64,000 nt of DNA, taken from positions 78,162-142,161 of the forward strand of contig JANPIX010000008.1 in the NCBI GenBank assembly GCA_031425195.1, in the 5' to 3' direction. The notes beneath the pieces were generated by a model that was not told the DNA's origin, searched no databases, and worked only from the letters and a program-made list of their open reading frames with translations. Made by a program: the position numbers and the translations under genes. This DNA comes from JANPIX01 sp031425195 (lineage in GTDB: Bacteria; Pseudomonadota; Alphaproteobacteria; Rhodobacterales; Rhodobacteraceae). Shown in pieces: positions 43,502-52,287 of the stretch (position 1 is the first letter of the stretch; every line of letters begins with the position of its first letter).

Positions 43502-43545
43502 CCGGCACGGGGCCGGGTACTGGTACCATTCCGGCACATCCGGAA
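43502..43545. promoter_or_regulatory. Two dyads between tdk and the HTH-like gene
   Basis: CCCGGC-ACGGG-GCCGGG (43502-43517) and TTCCGG-CACAT-CCGGAA (43529-43545) are perfect 6+6 inverted repeats, with GGTACTGGTACC between. The second lies 12 bases before the start of the downstream gene and could be its autoregulatory operator. Confidence 0.4.
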
Positions 43546-43556
43546 CTGGAAATAAC

Positions 43557-44081
43557 ATGACAAACCGGACCGCCGCGATTAAGGGGAAAGGAGTGTTCCC
43601 GTTCCCCCCTGACGCAGAAAATCAGCCGATGAGCCTGACCAGTTATCTGAAAAAACACACCGAATCGCTGGTCAAGGAAGTTGGCATCGAGGCGGCCTGC
43701 GCGTTGACGGGGAAATCGAAGGCGACGCTGGGGCGTTATTATGCGGACAACGGCGACCATGACGACAGGTTCATGCCAATTGACGTTGTGGCCCAACTGG
43801 AAGAGGCGGCTGCCTTCCCGCATGTCACTGCAGCGCTGGCCGATCTGCGGGGCATCACGATGGCCTATGACATCGACAAACGGAATGCCCCTTCGACCAC
43901 GGTGAACAACGATGTGGTGGCGCTGGCGCAACGGTTCGGGATGCTGATGGCGGAATACAACATGGCGATCAGCGACGGCAAAATCTCGATCAACGAGGCA
44001 AAGCGGCTGCTGCGTGAGACGTTGGCCATTCAGCAGGTCCTGCTCGACATGAAACTGAACCTGGAAGAAGAGGCCGTCTGA
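43557..44081 (+). CDS. Conserved protein with CII-like helix-turn-helix segment
   Basis: A 174-residue protein. From MSLTSYLKKHTESLVKEVG onward it looks well ordered, with GIEAACALTGKSKATLGRYY resembling a helix-turn-helix, then a helical middle and a helical C terminus (INEAKRLLRETLAIQQVLLDMKLNLEE). It could be a phage-derived or GTA-type regulator, but I do not recognise it. GGAA precedes ATG 43557; ATG 43629 is an alternative start that would remove a 24-residue N-terminal extension. Confidence 0.65.
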   Translation: MTNRTAAIKGKGVFPFPPDAENQPMSLTSYLKKHTESLVKEVGIEAACALTGKSKATLGRYYADNGDHDDRFMPIDVVAQLEEAAAFPHVTAALADLRGITMAYDIDKRNAPSTTVNNDVVALAQRFGMLMAEYNMAISDGKISINEAKRLLRETLAIQQVLLDMKLNLEEEAV

Positions 44082-44083
44082 CA

Positions 44084-44107
44084 CCGCCCCGATCGGGGGG
44101 CGGTGCC
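44084..44107. terminator. Hairpin between convergent genes
   Basis: CACCGCCCC (44084-44092) pairs perfectly with GGGGCGGTG (44099-44107) around a 6-base loop, 2 bases after the upstream gene stops and before the convergent helicase gene ends. There is no clear T-run. Confidence 0.55.
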
Positions 44108-44123
44108 TTGGTGCCGTGTGTGG

Positions 44124-45512
44124 TCAGGCCACAGCGCCTTTGGGGGCGCGGTTCGGCGTGCCGGGGCGGCGGTTGCCACCGGCGCGGATCGGCGTGCCAC
44201 CGCCGCCTGCCGGACGGGCGGCATGGGCCGGTTTGAACGGTTTCGCGCCAGCCGGTTTGCTGTGCGGTTTGCCCTGCGAAGCCCCTTGCGAGCCGCCGCC
44301 ACCGCCGGATTTGCCTTGCACCCGGCCCTGCCCGCGACCGCGCGCCTGACCCTGTTTTGGCACGGCCGCCACGATATCGGCTGCCCACGGTGCGCCGCCG
44401 ACGACCGGGATCGGTTTTTTCAGCATCTTTTCGATGGCCTGAAGTTCGCCCATTTCGGCGGGCGCGCAGAACGCCACGGCAGTGCCTTCTGCCCCGGCGC
44501 GGGCGGTGCGGCCGATGCGGTGGACATAGTTTTCGGGAACGTTCGGCATGTCAAAGTTGTAGACGTGACGCACACCCGGAATGTCGATGCCACGCGCGGC
44601 CACGTCGGTGGCCACCAGCACGTCAAGTTCGCCGTTGCGGAATTCCGTCAGGGTGCGGTCGCGCTGGTTCTGGCTTTTGTTGCCGTGGATCGAACCCGCC
44701 TTGAAGCCCCAGGTCACCAGCAGCTTCATCAGTTTTTCCGAACCGTGCTTGGTGCGCCCAAAGACCAAGGCCTGTTCGCCGACATGCGCCTTCAGATAGC
44801 CTTCCAGAAGACGGGCCTTGTCGCCTTGGGGCGTGAAATACACGCCCTGCACGATCCGCTCCACCGGTTTGCCGGGCGGTGCGACCTGCACCTTGATCGG
44901 GTCGCGCAGATACGTGCCGGCCAGTTCTTCGATGTCTTTCGGCATCGTGGCACTGAACAGCATGGTTTGACGTTTCAGCGGGATGTGCTTGGCAATCTTG
45001 CGCAAGGAATGGATGAAACCCATGTCGAGCATGTGGTCCGCCTCGTCCAGCACAAGGTAGCCGCATTTTTCAAGGCTCAGGGCATTCCGCTCCAGCAGGT
45101 CGATCAGGCGGCCGGGGGTGGCGACCAGAACGTCGGTGCCTTTGCCCAGTTTTTCTGTTTGCTTGAAGATTGACGCGCCGCCCACGACGGTGGTCACCTT
45201 GCAGGGCGTGCCCTTGGTGAACACTTCGAGGTTGGCCGCAATCTGCACGACAAGTTCGCGCGTGGGCGCAAGGATCAGGGCGCGCACGTGGCGCGGGCCG
45301 GGCGGATGGCCGATGTCCAGCAGGCGGTGCAGCAGGGGAAGGCCGAAGGCCGCCGTCTTGCCGGTGCCGGTTTGCGCCAGACCCATCAGGTCACGGCCCT
45401 GCATGATATGGGGAATGGCCTGCACCTGAATGGGTGTCGGCATGTTGAGCGTGGTTTTTTCGAGTGCGGTGATGATGCGGGGCGAAAGCCCGAGGTCTGC
45501 GAACGTGGTCAT
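44124..45512 (-). CDS. DEAD-box RNA helicase (RhlE-like)
   Basis: A 462-residue RNA helicase: Q motif FADLGLSPRIITALE..TPIQVQAIP, Walker A AQTGTGKTAAF, PTRELVVQI, DEADHMLDMGF, SATMP, and HRIGRTARAG. The core (about 1-375) is followed by a basic, Gly/Lys/Pro-rich tail that binds RNA, as in RhlE. Such enzymes remodel ribosomal RNA and mRNA, often at low temperature. The family start at 45512 has GGAAAG upstream; the open frame to 45713 is leader sequence. Confidence 0.94.
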   Translation of the reverse strand: MTTFADLGLSPRIITALEKTTLNMPTPIQVQAIPHIMQGRDLMGLAQTGTGKTAAFGLPLLHRLLDIGHPPGPRHVRALILAPTRELVVQIAANLEVFTKGTPCKVTTVVGGASIFKQTEKLGKGTDVLVATPGRLIDLLERNALSLEKCGYLVLDEADHMLDMGFIHSLRKIAKHIPLKRQTMLFSATMPKDIEELAGTYLRDPIKVQVAPPGKPVERIVQGVYFTPQGDKARLLEGYLKAHVGEQALVFGRTKHGSEKLMKLLVTWGFKAGSIHGNKSQNQRDRTLTEFRNGELDVLVATDVAARGIDIPGVRHVYNFDMPNVPENYVHRIGRTARAGAEGTAVAFCAPAEMGELQAIEKMLKKPIPVVGGAPWAADIVAAVPKQGQARGRGQGRVQGKSGGGGGSQGASQGKPHSKPAGAKPFKPAHAARPAGGGGTPIRAGGNRRPGTPNRAPKGAVA

Positions 45513-45812
45513 GTACGTCTTTCCGGACAGCACAGTGCTGCCCAAAGAAGGCCGCACGCGGGCGGCCGGACGGGGGCACCGAACCCTCGCCCCCGGCTGA
45601 TGCCGTTGGGCCGTGTGCGGCGCGGAACCCCTGCGTGATGGTGGGAACCTGAGGCCGGGCCTGTCCTTGAACAAGGGCTGCTCACGCGGCAGCGGCCATG
45701 GCGTGGGGTGCAAATGGGGGATTTCAAGGCGAATGTCAACCAGCAGCGTGCGCCGGGGAACCTATCTAATGTCCGCGCGTTGCGACCATACATTCATTTA
45801 TGGAGCTGTCCC
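45513..45812. other. Divergent leader between the DEAD-box helicase and a small lipoprotein
   Basis: There are 300 bases without a supported gene. The helicase side (45513-45720) is GC-rich and could form an extended 5' leader; long leaders precede cold-induced helicases in other bacteria, but no known motif is visible here. The lipoprotein side is AT-richer (GACCATACATTCATTTATGG) and probably holds its promoter. Confidence 0.4.
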
Positions 45813-45956
45813 ATGCGCTTGCGCTTTGCCCTTCTGCCCTTTCTTGCCCTGTTTGCCGTGACCGCCTGTGAAACGGTCGAAGGCGCAGGTCGTGACCTTC
45901 AAACCGCTGGCGAAGTCGTCACGACGGAATCACAGGACGTGCAGAACGACATGTGA
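45813..45956 (+). CDS. Entericidin-type small lipoprotein
   Basis: A 47-residue lipoprotein with a signal peptide and lipobox (AVTAC, Cys19) and a short amphipathic mature part ETVEGAGRDLQTAGEVVTTE, typical of the entericidin A/B family. GGAG lies 8 bases upstream and a strong terminator follows. Entericidins are envelope lipoproteins linked to stress and stationary phase. Confidence 0.85.
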   Translation: MRLRFALLPFLALFAVTACETVEGAGRDLQTAGEVVTTESQDVQNDM

Positions 45957-45977
45957 TCCGTTCTGTACCCAAAAAGA

Positions 45978-46006
45978 AACGGCGGGTTATCACCCGCCGT
46001 TTTTTT
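45978..46006 (+). terminator. Strong bidirectional rho-independent terminator
   Basis: AACGGCGGGT (45978-45987) pairs with ACCCGCCGTT (45992-46001), followed by TTTTT on the plus strand and preceded by AAAAAG, so it also serves the opposite-strand gene that ends at 46017. Confidence 0.9.
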
Positions 46007-46016
46007 GTGCCCGCTG

Positions 46017-46502
46017 TCACAGATCAACTGTGGCGACCTTGTCCTTGTAGTCTTTCTTGGGGTCGATCCCGAGCATCATCTTGATCCCGGCAAACAGGCT
46101 GTTCGCGTCGAACCAGATCTTTGCATCGTCGGGTTCAAACCGAAGCAGCACAAGGTTCGGGTCGGTCTTGCCGCCTTCATACCACGCCGCGACATAGGGG
46201 TTCCAAAGCGCGTCAACCACGCCCGGGTCGGTATTTTCGACCAAGGTGCCCTGAACCGACGCAAACAAGCTGTGCGATTTGGAGACGAAACTGAACTGCG
46301 CCGGTTGTTCGCCGCCAAGCGCCTGAACAAGGTGGGTGTCCTTTGAGGTGAAGAACCAGATCGGCCCATAATCACCATCGTCAAGCATCTGAGCCGTCAT
46401 TGGCCGCAGATCCTGGCCCGCCTGATCCAGACCGAGCATCACTGTCATGTCCGAGCGCAGCGCGCTCCAGAATGCGGTTCGTGCCTCTTCTTCCGTCTGC
46501 AT
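46017..46502 (-). CDS. Pyridoxamine 5'-phosphate oxidase family (general stress protein 26-like)
   Basis: A 161-residue split-barrel flavin-binding protein: RSDMTVMLGLDQAGQDLRPMTAQ, PIWFFTSKDTHLVQALGG, FVSKSHSLFASVQGTLV, and a C-terminal AAWYEGGKTDPNLVLLRFEPDDAKIWF. It resembles general stress protein 26 rather than a true PNPOx. The start at 46502 is preceded by AAAGGT. The flavin and the reaction are inferred from the family. Confidence 0.9.
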   Translation of the reverse strand: MQTEEEARTAFWSALRSDMTVMLGLDQAGQDLRPMTAQMLDDGDYGPIWFFTSKDTHLVQALGGEQPAQFSFVSKSHSLFASVQGTLVENTDPGVVDALWNPYVAAWYEGGKTDPNLVLLRFEPDDAKIWFDANSLFAGIKMMLGIDPKKDYKDKVATVDL

Positions 46503-46657
46503 GTGTTTACCTTTCACTAGTTGCCACCGGCAACGTTCAGACGGGGGGGCGGTTCCGGGGGTTGGGGGAAGGCCTATGCAATTCAGATGGATCGAATCGG
46601 AAGATCGCGATAAACTTCTGGTTGTATTGCAGATGAATTTGAAAAATGGGGGTTGGA

Positions 46658-47935
46658 ATGCGCGGATTTCTTGCCTGTCTTTGTGCTGCCGGGATGATCG
46701 CGGGATCGTCTGCTGCAGAAACCGTGCACGAATTGAAGATCGGGACGTTTGCGGATGGAATCCTTTCATCAACGGCGGCAAAATCGACAGTGGATGCGAT
46801 GAACGGGTTGGTTGCGAACAGTGGCCATGCCGAATGTGCCGGGGTCGGTTTCAAGATTGTGCTTGGCCCGCAGAAATACGGCCCGAACATTCCGAAGTCG
46901 GTGGGCAACGGAAACTTTCAACAATTTCGCGGATCTGGATTTTCCATCAATCTGGTCAGTCAGGTTCAGGAATGCGGGGGGTTCGTTGTCGCGCGGGGTC
47001 AGTCTTTCGCGGGATGCACGGACAAGGGATCATTTCCGGTCACCGTGATCGCCAGTAGCCGACGGGACATGCGGCCGTTTCTCTGGCTGCATGAACTTGG
47101 CCATTCGCAGGGTCTTGCAGATCGCTGCGATGACCGGGAGGACGGCTGTCGTTCCAATATCGGCTGGGTCATGGCGGGCGTTCTTGACAAGCGGAACGTG
47201 AAGATCGGGTCAGACGAATGCCGGGCGCTGGATGGGGAACAGAACTTTCCCATTCTGATCGAGGCTGACAATGCGCTGGAAAACTCGGTGGACGATATTC
47301 TGGAGCAGGATTGGAACCATGCGATGCCTGTTCTGAGCATCCTTGACCTGACTGACGCGGACAAGGAACGGCTGCGCGCGGCGTTGATGTCCGATGATAC
47401 ATCCTTGTGGGCCAACGCGGTTCTCGCGCTTGGGCTGGTTGGAACGGAAGATGATGTGGAAACCATCACGGGCATCCTTGACGCGCCGATCCTGTCAACG
47501 GACCCTGAGGCAGAAGCGGGGGAGGTAGATTTTGGTGTGATCGACGCCAAGCTGAACGTGCCCATAGCCCTTGGCTATATCGCCAACAGAACACAGTCGG
47601 GCGCGGTGATCGGCAGGCTGGAAGAACTGGTCGCGCCGACGCGCAACGCTTCGTTGTTCGAAGGGTTCGCCGATCCCGATGCGACGGCGGAGTATTCGGC
47701 TGCGCTGGCGCGCAATGTGGCGGTTGGCTTGGCCCTGTCGGGGATCACCGAGGGCAGCAGTGCCAACCTGCAAACGCGGGCAATCTTTGACAGCAACTTT
47801 CGCGGCAGCAACCGGGAATCGAGCCTGAACATGGACGAGGCGTTTGTCGAGCAACTGGATGGGTTGTCGGTGGAGGTGTCGCGCCGGGGGCTGGCGGAGG
47901 TGTTGCTGGAACAGACGACGGAATTTCCGCAGTAA
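46658..47935 (+). CDS. Exported HExxHxxGxxD zincin with HEAT-like repeats
   Basis: A 425-residue protein with a signal peptide (1-20, cut near SSAAE). The zinc motif HELGHSQGLAD (His145, Glu146, His149, Asp155) is of metzincin type with Asp as the third ligand, as in snapalysin-like peptidases. Several Cys (C60, C106, C120, C157, C163) suggest disulfides. The C-terminal half has HEAT-like helices (LMSDDTSLWANAVLALGLVGTEDDVETI). ATG 46658 has GGGGGTTGG before it; ATG 46646 does not. I do not recognise the whole protein as a named family; the peptidase activity is inferred. Confidence 0.7.
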   Translation: MRGFLACLCAAGMIAGSSAAETVHELKIGTFADGILSSTAAKSTVDAMNGLVANSGHAECAGVGFKIVLGPQKYGPNIPKSVGNGNFQQFRGSGFSINLVSQVQECGGFVVARGQSFAGCTDKGSFPVTVIASSRRDMRPFLWLHELGHSQGLADRCDDREDGCRSNIGWVMAGVLDKRNVKIGSDECRALDGEQNFPILIEADNALENSVDDILEQDWNHAMPVLSILDLTDADKERLRAALMSDDTSLWANAVLALGLVGTEDDVETITGILDAPILSTDPEAEAGEVDFGVIDAKLNVPIALGYIANRTQSGAVIGRLEELVAPTRNASLFEGFADPDATAEYSAALARNVAVGLALSGITEGSSANLQTRAIFDSNFRGSNRESSLNMDEAFVEQLDGLSVEVSRRGLAEVLLEQTTEFPQ

Positions 47936-47941
47936 AAGCGC

Positions 47942-49828
47942 CTAGCCCAGCCCGATGCTGCGCAGGGCGGTGCGGATTTCGTCAAGCACGCCCATATCCT
48001 CGATCGTGGCGGGGGGTTTGAACGCGGCACCATCGGCGATCTTGACCATGGTTCCGCGCAGGATCTTGCCGGAGCGGGTTTTGGGCAACCTGTCCACCAC
48101 AAGGGCGCGTTTGAAATCGGCGACGGGGCCGATCCTGTCGCGCACGCGGGCCACGCAATCGGCGACCACGCTGGCGGCGTCGCGGGTGCAGCCCTTGTTC
48201 AGGCACAGGAAGCCCAGCGGCACCTGTCCCTTGATCGGATCGGCCACCCCGACAACCGCGCATTCGGCAACATCCGGGTGGCCCGCCAACACTTCCTCCA
48301 GCGCGCCGGTGGACAGGCGGTGGCCTGCAACGTTGATCACGTCGTCAGTGCGGGCCATGATGTGGATATACCCGTCTTCATCGACAAAACCCGCGTCGCC
48401 GGTTTCGTAGAATCCCGGAAAATGCGAAAGATAACCCTTCTGATACCGCGCTTCGGCCCCCCAAAGGGTTGTCAGGGTGCCGGGTGGCAGCGGCAGGCGC
48501 AGGGCGATCGCCCCAAGGGTGCCGGGCGCTGTGGCGTGGCCGCCTTCGTCCAGCACGCACAGGTCATAGCCGGGCATGACGACAGTGGGCGAGCCTGTCT
48601 TGAATGGCAGCGCCTCGATCCCAAGCGGGTTTGCCGCGATGGCATAGCCGGTTTCCGTCTGCCACCAGTGATCGACGACCGGCACGCCCAGATGGCGGCG
48701 CGCCCAGTCGACGGTATCGGGATCGGCCCTTTCGCCCGCAAGATAGACGGCATTCAGGCCCGACAGATCATGCTGCCCCGGCAAAAGGCCAAGCGGGTCT
48801 TCGCGTTTGATCGCGCGCAGGGCGGTGGGAGCGGTGAAAAAGGCCCGCACGCGGTGCTGCGCGATGACGCGCCAGAATGCAGCAGCGTCGGGCGTGCCCA
48901 CGGGTTTGCCTTCATACATCACCGTCGTGCAGCCCGCTATCAGCGGGCCGTAACAGATGTAGGAATGACCCACGACCCAGCCCACATCGGAGGCCGCCCA
49001 GAACACATCCCCCGGGCCGCAGTCATAAATCGCGCGCATCGTCCAGTTCAGCGCGACAAGATGGCCTGCCGTCGGGCGCACGACGCCTTTTGGCGCGCCT
49101 GTGGTGCCAGAGGTGTAAAGGATATAGGCCGGGTGCCCGCCCGCGACAGGAACGCAGTCGGCGGGTGCCACACCGATCTGCGCGTCCTGCCAGTCAACAT
49201 CGCGGTCAGGGCACAGTGAGGCGGCAAGTTGCGGTCGTTGCAGGATGATGCAGACATCCGGCTTGTGCGCCGCCATGTCGAGTGCGGCATCCAGAAGCGG
49301 TTTGTAGGCCACGATGCGCGAAGGCTCGATCCCGCAGGAGGCGGCGATGACGGCCTTTGGTGTGCAGTCATCGATGCGGACCGCAAGTTCCGATGCCGCA
49401 AAGCCACCGAAAACCACGGAATGCACCGCGCCGATGCGTGCGCAGGCAAGCATCGCCACCAGCGCCTCGGGCACCATCGGCATGTAGATCACGACGCGGT
49501 CACCCGCCACCACGCCCCGGGCGGCAAGCGCGCCTGCGAACAGGGCCACCTTGTCGCGGAGGGTTTCGAACGAGATGCTGGATTGGCTGCCGGTGACCGG
49601 GCTGTCGTGAATGATCGCCGCCTGCGCGCCGCGGCCTGCCAGCACATGCCGGTCAACCGCGTTCCAGCAGCCGTTGACGCGGGCATCGGTGAACCATTCG
49701 AAGAACGGGGCGCGTTCGGCGTTCAACCCCTGTTGTGGCGGTTTTACCCAGTCGATGAACGATGCCGCATCAAGCCAGAATCCCTGTGGATCGGCCTTCC
49801 AGCCTGCGTAAACGTCGGCATAGCGCAT
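47942..49828 (-). CDS. prpE: Propionyl-CoA synthetase
   Basis: A 628-residue ANL-superfamily acyl-CoA synthetase that activates propionate to propionyl-CoA through an adenylate. The ATP loop is YTSGTTGAPKGVVRP, the adenylate motif DHWWQTETGYAI, and the C-terminal lysine motif RSGKILR. The length and the N-terminal YADVYAGWKADPQGFWLDAA match PrpE rather than acetyl-CoA synthetase. The product enters the methylmalonyl-CoA route, for which mce lies 4 kb away. Confidence 0.93.
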   Translation of the reverse strand: MRYADVYAGWKADPQGFWLDAASFIDWVKPPQQGLNAERAPFFEWFTDARVNGCWNAVDRHVLAGRGAQAAIIHDSPVTGSQSSISFETLRDKVALFAGALAARGVVAGDRVVIYMPMVPEALVAMLACARIGAVHSVVFGGFAASELAVRIDDCTPKAVIAASCGIEPSRIVAYKPLLDAALDMAAHKPDVCIILQRPQLAASLCPDRDVDWQDAQIGVAPADCVPVAGGHPAYILYTSGTTGAPKGVVRPTAGHLVALNWTMRAIYDCGPGDVFWAASDVGWVVGHSYICYGPLIAGCTTVMYEGKPVGTPDAAAFWRVIAQHRVRAFFTAPTALRAIKREDPLGLLPGQHDLSGLNAVYLAGERADPDTVDWARRHLGVPVVDHWWQTETGYAIAANPLGIEALPFKTGSPTVVMPGYDLCVLDEGGHATAPGTLGAIALRLPLPPGTLTTLWGAEARYQKGYLSHFPGFYETGDAGFVDEDGYIHIMARTDDVINVAGHRLSTGALEEVLAGHPDVAECAVVGVADPIKGQVPLGFLCLNKGCTRDAASVVADCVARVRDRIGPVADFKRALVVDRLPKTRSGKILRGTMVKIADGAAFKPPATIEDMGVLDEIRTALRSIGLG

Positions 49829-49913
49829 CGTCTGTTTCCCCCCGGAACTTTCGCCTGTTCAGGTGTAAACCTGTGCTGTTCCGGTGCAAGCGCCATGACG
49901 CGGTTTGCGACTT

Positions 49914-50276
49914 TCATCCAATCAGGATGGCGATCCAGGCAACAGCCCAGGCCAAGGCCGACAGGGCAACGGTGGCAGAACCCGCATCCTTTGCCCGCCC
50001 CGCGCGGGGGTCACGTTCGGTGGAGATGAAATCGACGGTTTCCTCGATGGCGGTGTTGATCAGTTCGGCCGCAAGGATCAGGACGCCCAGCGCGAGGATC
50101 AGCGCCCGTTCGCCCCCGGTCAGATCGAGGATAAGCGCCAAGGCAGCAGACGCTGCGTTGAGCGCCGTCCATTGCCGCAGGGATTTTTCGCGCGCCCATG
50201 TGCTGGACCAGCCTTGCAAGCTCCACCGCGCAGTATCGCCCCAGCGGCGCAGTTCGCCCAAGATCATGTCGCGCAT
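49914..50276 (-). CDS. dgkA: Diacylglycerol kinase, prokaryotic type
   Basis: A 120-residue inner-membrane kinase with three helices and the family motif ELINTAIEETVDFIS around the active site. It recycles diacylglycerol from lipid or glucan synthesis to phosphatidate. The longer open frame to 50609 overlaps the M48 lipoprotein gene and is not used; ATG 50276 fits the family start. Confidence 0.93.
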   Translation of the reverse strand: MRDMILGELRRWGDTARWSLQGWSSTWAREKSLRQWTALNAASAALALILDLTGGERALILALGVLILAAELINTAIEETVDFISTERDPRAGRAKDAGSATVALSALAWAVAWIAILIG

Positions 50277-50310
50277 CAACAGCCCCCCGGCCTGCCCCTT
50301 AAGCGGCAGG

Positions 50311-51012
50311 TTAGCGACCAGCCTCCAGTTGCGCCAGCCTTTGTCGCACCAGTTCGATGCGCAGCTTGTTGGGCGGGTGGGTGCCCAGAAACTTGTCACC
50401 CGGATCGGGCAGGCGGGCAAAGAACTGCGCGCCCAGAACCGGGTCATAGCCCGCCATCCAGGCGATTTCGGCACCAAGGGCATCGGCCTCCAGCTCAAAA
50501 TCCTTGGAATAACGGCGGGCGGCGGCGTTTGCGCCAAGGTTTTGCGCACGGGCCACACCCGCGTCATCCGCACCGGACATGGCGGCCACAACCCCGGCGA
50601 CCAGAGCACCGTTCATCGCCGATTGCTGTTGGCGCGCCATGTGGCCTGCGATGTGATGGGCCGCCTCGTGCCCCATGACGAAGGCGATTTCATCGGCGTT
50701 CAGCGCATCGTCGAGCAGCGGCACGGTAAAGCCGACAATGGGGCGGCCCCTGTCATCGCGGGTCTGGAAGGCGTTGGCGGGGATGCCGGGGCGATCATCG
50801 ACGACGATTTGCAGATCGCAGGGCACCCCCCGTGTGCGGGCGCGGCACAACGCCTCGGCGACGGGTTCGACGCGGGCGACGATGTCGGCAAAACTTTGCA
50901 TCGTGCCCAAAGGTGCCGGTTCGATCATGCGCATCGGGGGCTGCGGCGATGGCACCGCACAGCCTGCCAGCCCCAAGGCCAGCACCAGACCCGTCCACCC
51001 TGCCACGCGCAT
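50311..51012 (-). CDS. M48 metallopeptidase lipoprotein
   Basis: A 233-residue lipoprotein (lipobox LAGC, Cys18) with an M48 peptidase domain: HEAAHHIAGH gives His115, Glu116, His119, and ELEADALGAEIAWMAGYDP supplies the second zinc Glu. It is related to the outer-membrane quality-control protease BepA/LoiP group. A GTG at 51030 is an alternative start, but ATG 51012 opens the signal peptide cleanly. Confidence 0.9.
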   Translation of the reverse strand: MRVAGWTGLVLALGLAGCAVPSPQPPMRMIEPAPLGTMQSFADIVARVEPVAEALCRARTRGVPCDLQIVVDDRPGIPANAFQTRDDRGRPIVGFTVPLLDDALNADEIAFVMGHEAAHHIAGHMARQQQSAMNGALVAGVVAAMSGADDAGVARAQNLGANAAARRYSKDFELEADALGAEIAWMAGYDPVLGAQFFARLPDPGDKFLGTHPPNKLRIELVRQRLAQLEAGR

Positions 51013-51133
51013 CCCGAACCCCGTTGCCACACCGATAACCTAGGCAAAAGGCGGGGCGACAAAAACCCCCATCACGGGGACGTGCGCGGGAAATCAGGTT
51101 GCCGTGCAGGTGGGCTGCGCCTATTCTGCGCCC

Positions 51134-51391
51134 ATGTTTACAATCGAACACGACTTTGATGCCACCGTGATCACACTGATCGACGAAGGCGCGCATGCCC
51201 TGATGGAAGATGTCACGATCAACGCTTTCGAAGACTGCGTGACGCTGGAACAGCTGGATGCGATGACTGGCGAACCTGTGTTGGTCACGTTGTCGATGAT
51301 GCAGTTGCGCGATCTTGCCGCGGCGCTTGATCTGCCCGAGGGCAGTTACCGCATCACGCCCGGCAAAGATGGGAAACTGGAAAAGCCATGA
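51134..51391 (+). CDS. Small acidic conserved protein
   Basis: An 85-residue acidic protein (FTIEHDFDATVITLIDEGAHALMEDVTINAFEDCVTLEQLD, then PVLVTLSMMQLRDLAAALDLPEGSY). It looks like a small alpha/beta protein of a kind seen in Rhodobacterales, with no known function. A GTG at 51104 is an alternative start. The next gene overlaps its stop (ATGA). Confidence 0.6.
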   Translation: MFTIEHDFDATVITLIDEGAHALMEDVTINAFEDCVTLEQLDAMTGEPVLVTLSMMQLRDLAAALDLPEGSYRITPGKDGKLEKP

Positions 51392-51681
51392 CCTTGCATC
51401 GCACTTTGACACTTGGGTTTCTGACGCTCGCCGCCTGCGCTCCTGTGGCCCTGCCGCCAGCGGAACCCCTGCCCTTCTTTGGCCCCGGCTACCGCGCGGA
51501 CGGCGACCCGTGCCGCCGCGTCGGCGAAAGTTCGGCCACAAGCGCCTATCTGGATGATGCGGCCGATCTTGTGGGTTGTCCCAGCGATATGGAAAATCTG
51601 GGTGTGTTCGCCATCGACACGGGCGGTATTCTGGTCGGCCGGGTGGGCGGGACCAGTCTTTATTCCGTTCCGCGCCGCTGA
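51388..51681 (+). CDS. Small lipoprotein
   Basis: A 97-residue lipoprotein: signal peptide with lipobox LAAC (Cys17), then a short Cys-containing part (GDPCRRVGES, LVGCPSDMENLGVF). No family is recognised. It is translated through an ATGA overlap with the preceding small acidic protein, and convergent with a lytic transglycosylase gene 3 bases away. Confidence 0.65.
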   Translation: MTLHRTLTLGFLTLAACAPVALPPAEPLPFFGPGYRADGDPCRRVGESSATSAYLDDAADLVGCPSDMENLGVFAIDTGGILVGRVGGTSLYSVPRR

Positions 51682-51684
51682 GCC

Positions 51685-52155
51685 CTAGCCCCGCAGGCCA
51701 GTTTCTTCGAGCAGGCCTTTGCGTTTCGCCTCGTAGTAATAGCCCTTGGCATACCAGACCATCGCACGATCTTCGTTGCCGTTTGCCACGATATAGGCCC
51801 CGCGCAGATAGCGTCCGGCATAGCGAAGGTTGGTTTCCGCATCCAGAAGCCCCTGTGGGCTGCCCCGGTAGCCCATGGTTTGCGCGGTTTGTGGCAGGAT
51901 CTGCATGAGGCCATAGTAGGGGCCGTTCCGCGCGTTCGCGTTGTAATCGCTTTCACGCTGAATGACCCGGTGCAGAAGACTGGGCGGAATCTGGTGGATG
52001 GCGGCGTATTGATTGATCAGCGCCCGCATCTGAGGCGTTTCACCGGGGTAAAGATCGCCGCGCGACGCCTGTTGCCGGTTCCGCCGGTTGCCACAGGCGG
52101 AAAGGACGGCAAAGGCCATGACGCCAAGGGCGGTTCGGCGGGAAAAGTCGGTCAT
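51685..52155 (-). CDS. Lytic transglycosylase lipoprotein
   Basis: A 156-residue protein with a signal peptide and lipobox (LSAC, Cys21) and an SLT domain: IPPSLLHRVIQRESDYNANARN with the catalytic Glu68, then GPYYGLMQILPQTAQTMGYRG and DAETNLRYAGRYLRG. It cuts peptidoglycan to 1,6-anhydro products in the envelope. The frame is open far upstream, but the signal peptide fixes the start at 52155. Confidence 0.93.
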   Translation of the reverse strand: MTDFSRRTALGVMAFAVLSACGNRRNRQQASRGDLYPGETPQMRALINQYAAIHQIPPSLLHRVIQRESDYNANARNGPYYGLMQILPQTAQTMGYRGSPQGLLDAETNLRYAGRYLRGAYIVANGNEDRAMVWYAKGYYYEAKRKGLLEETGLRG

Positions 52156-52287
52156 CGGGCACCTTGAGATTTCACTGCCTGTTTGATACCGCCCGGGGAA
52201 CCGAACGAAAAGCCCCTCTGTCCCCGTGTCGGCGCAGCCCCGCCCTGCTGGCGGGTGCACCGTGCCGTTACCCGAAAGGCCCGCGTC

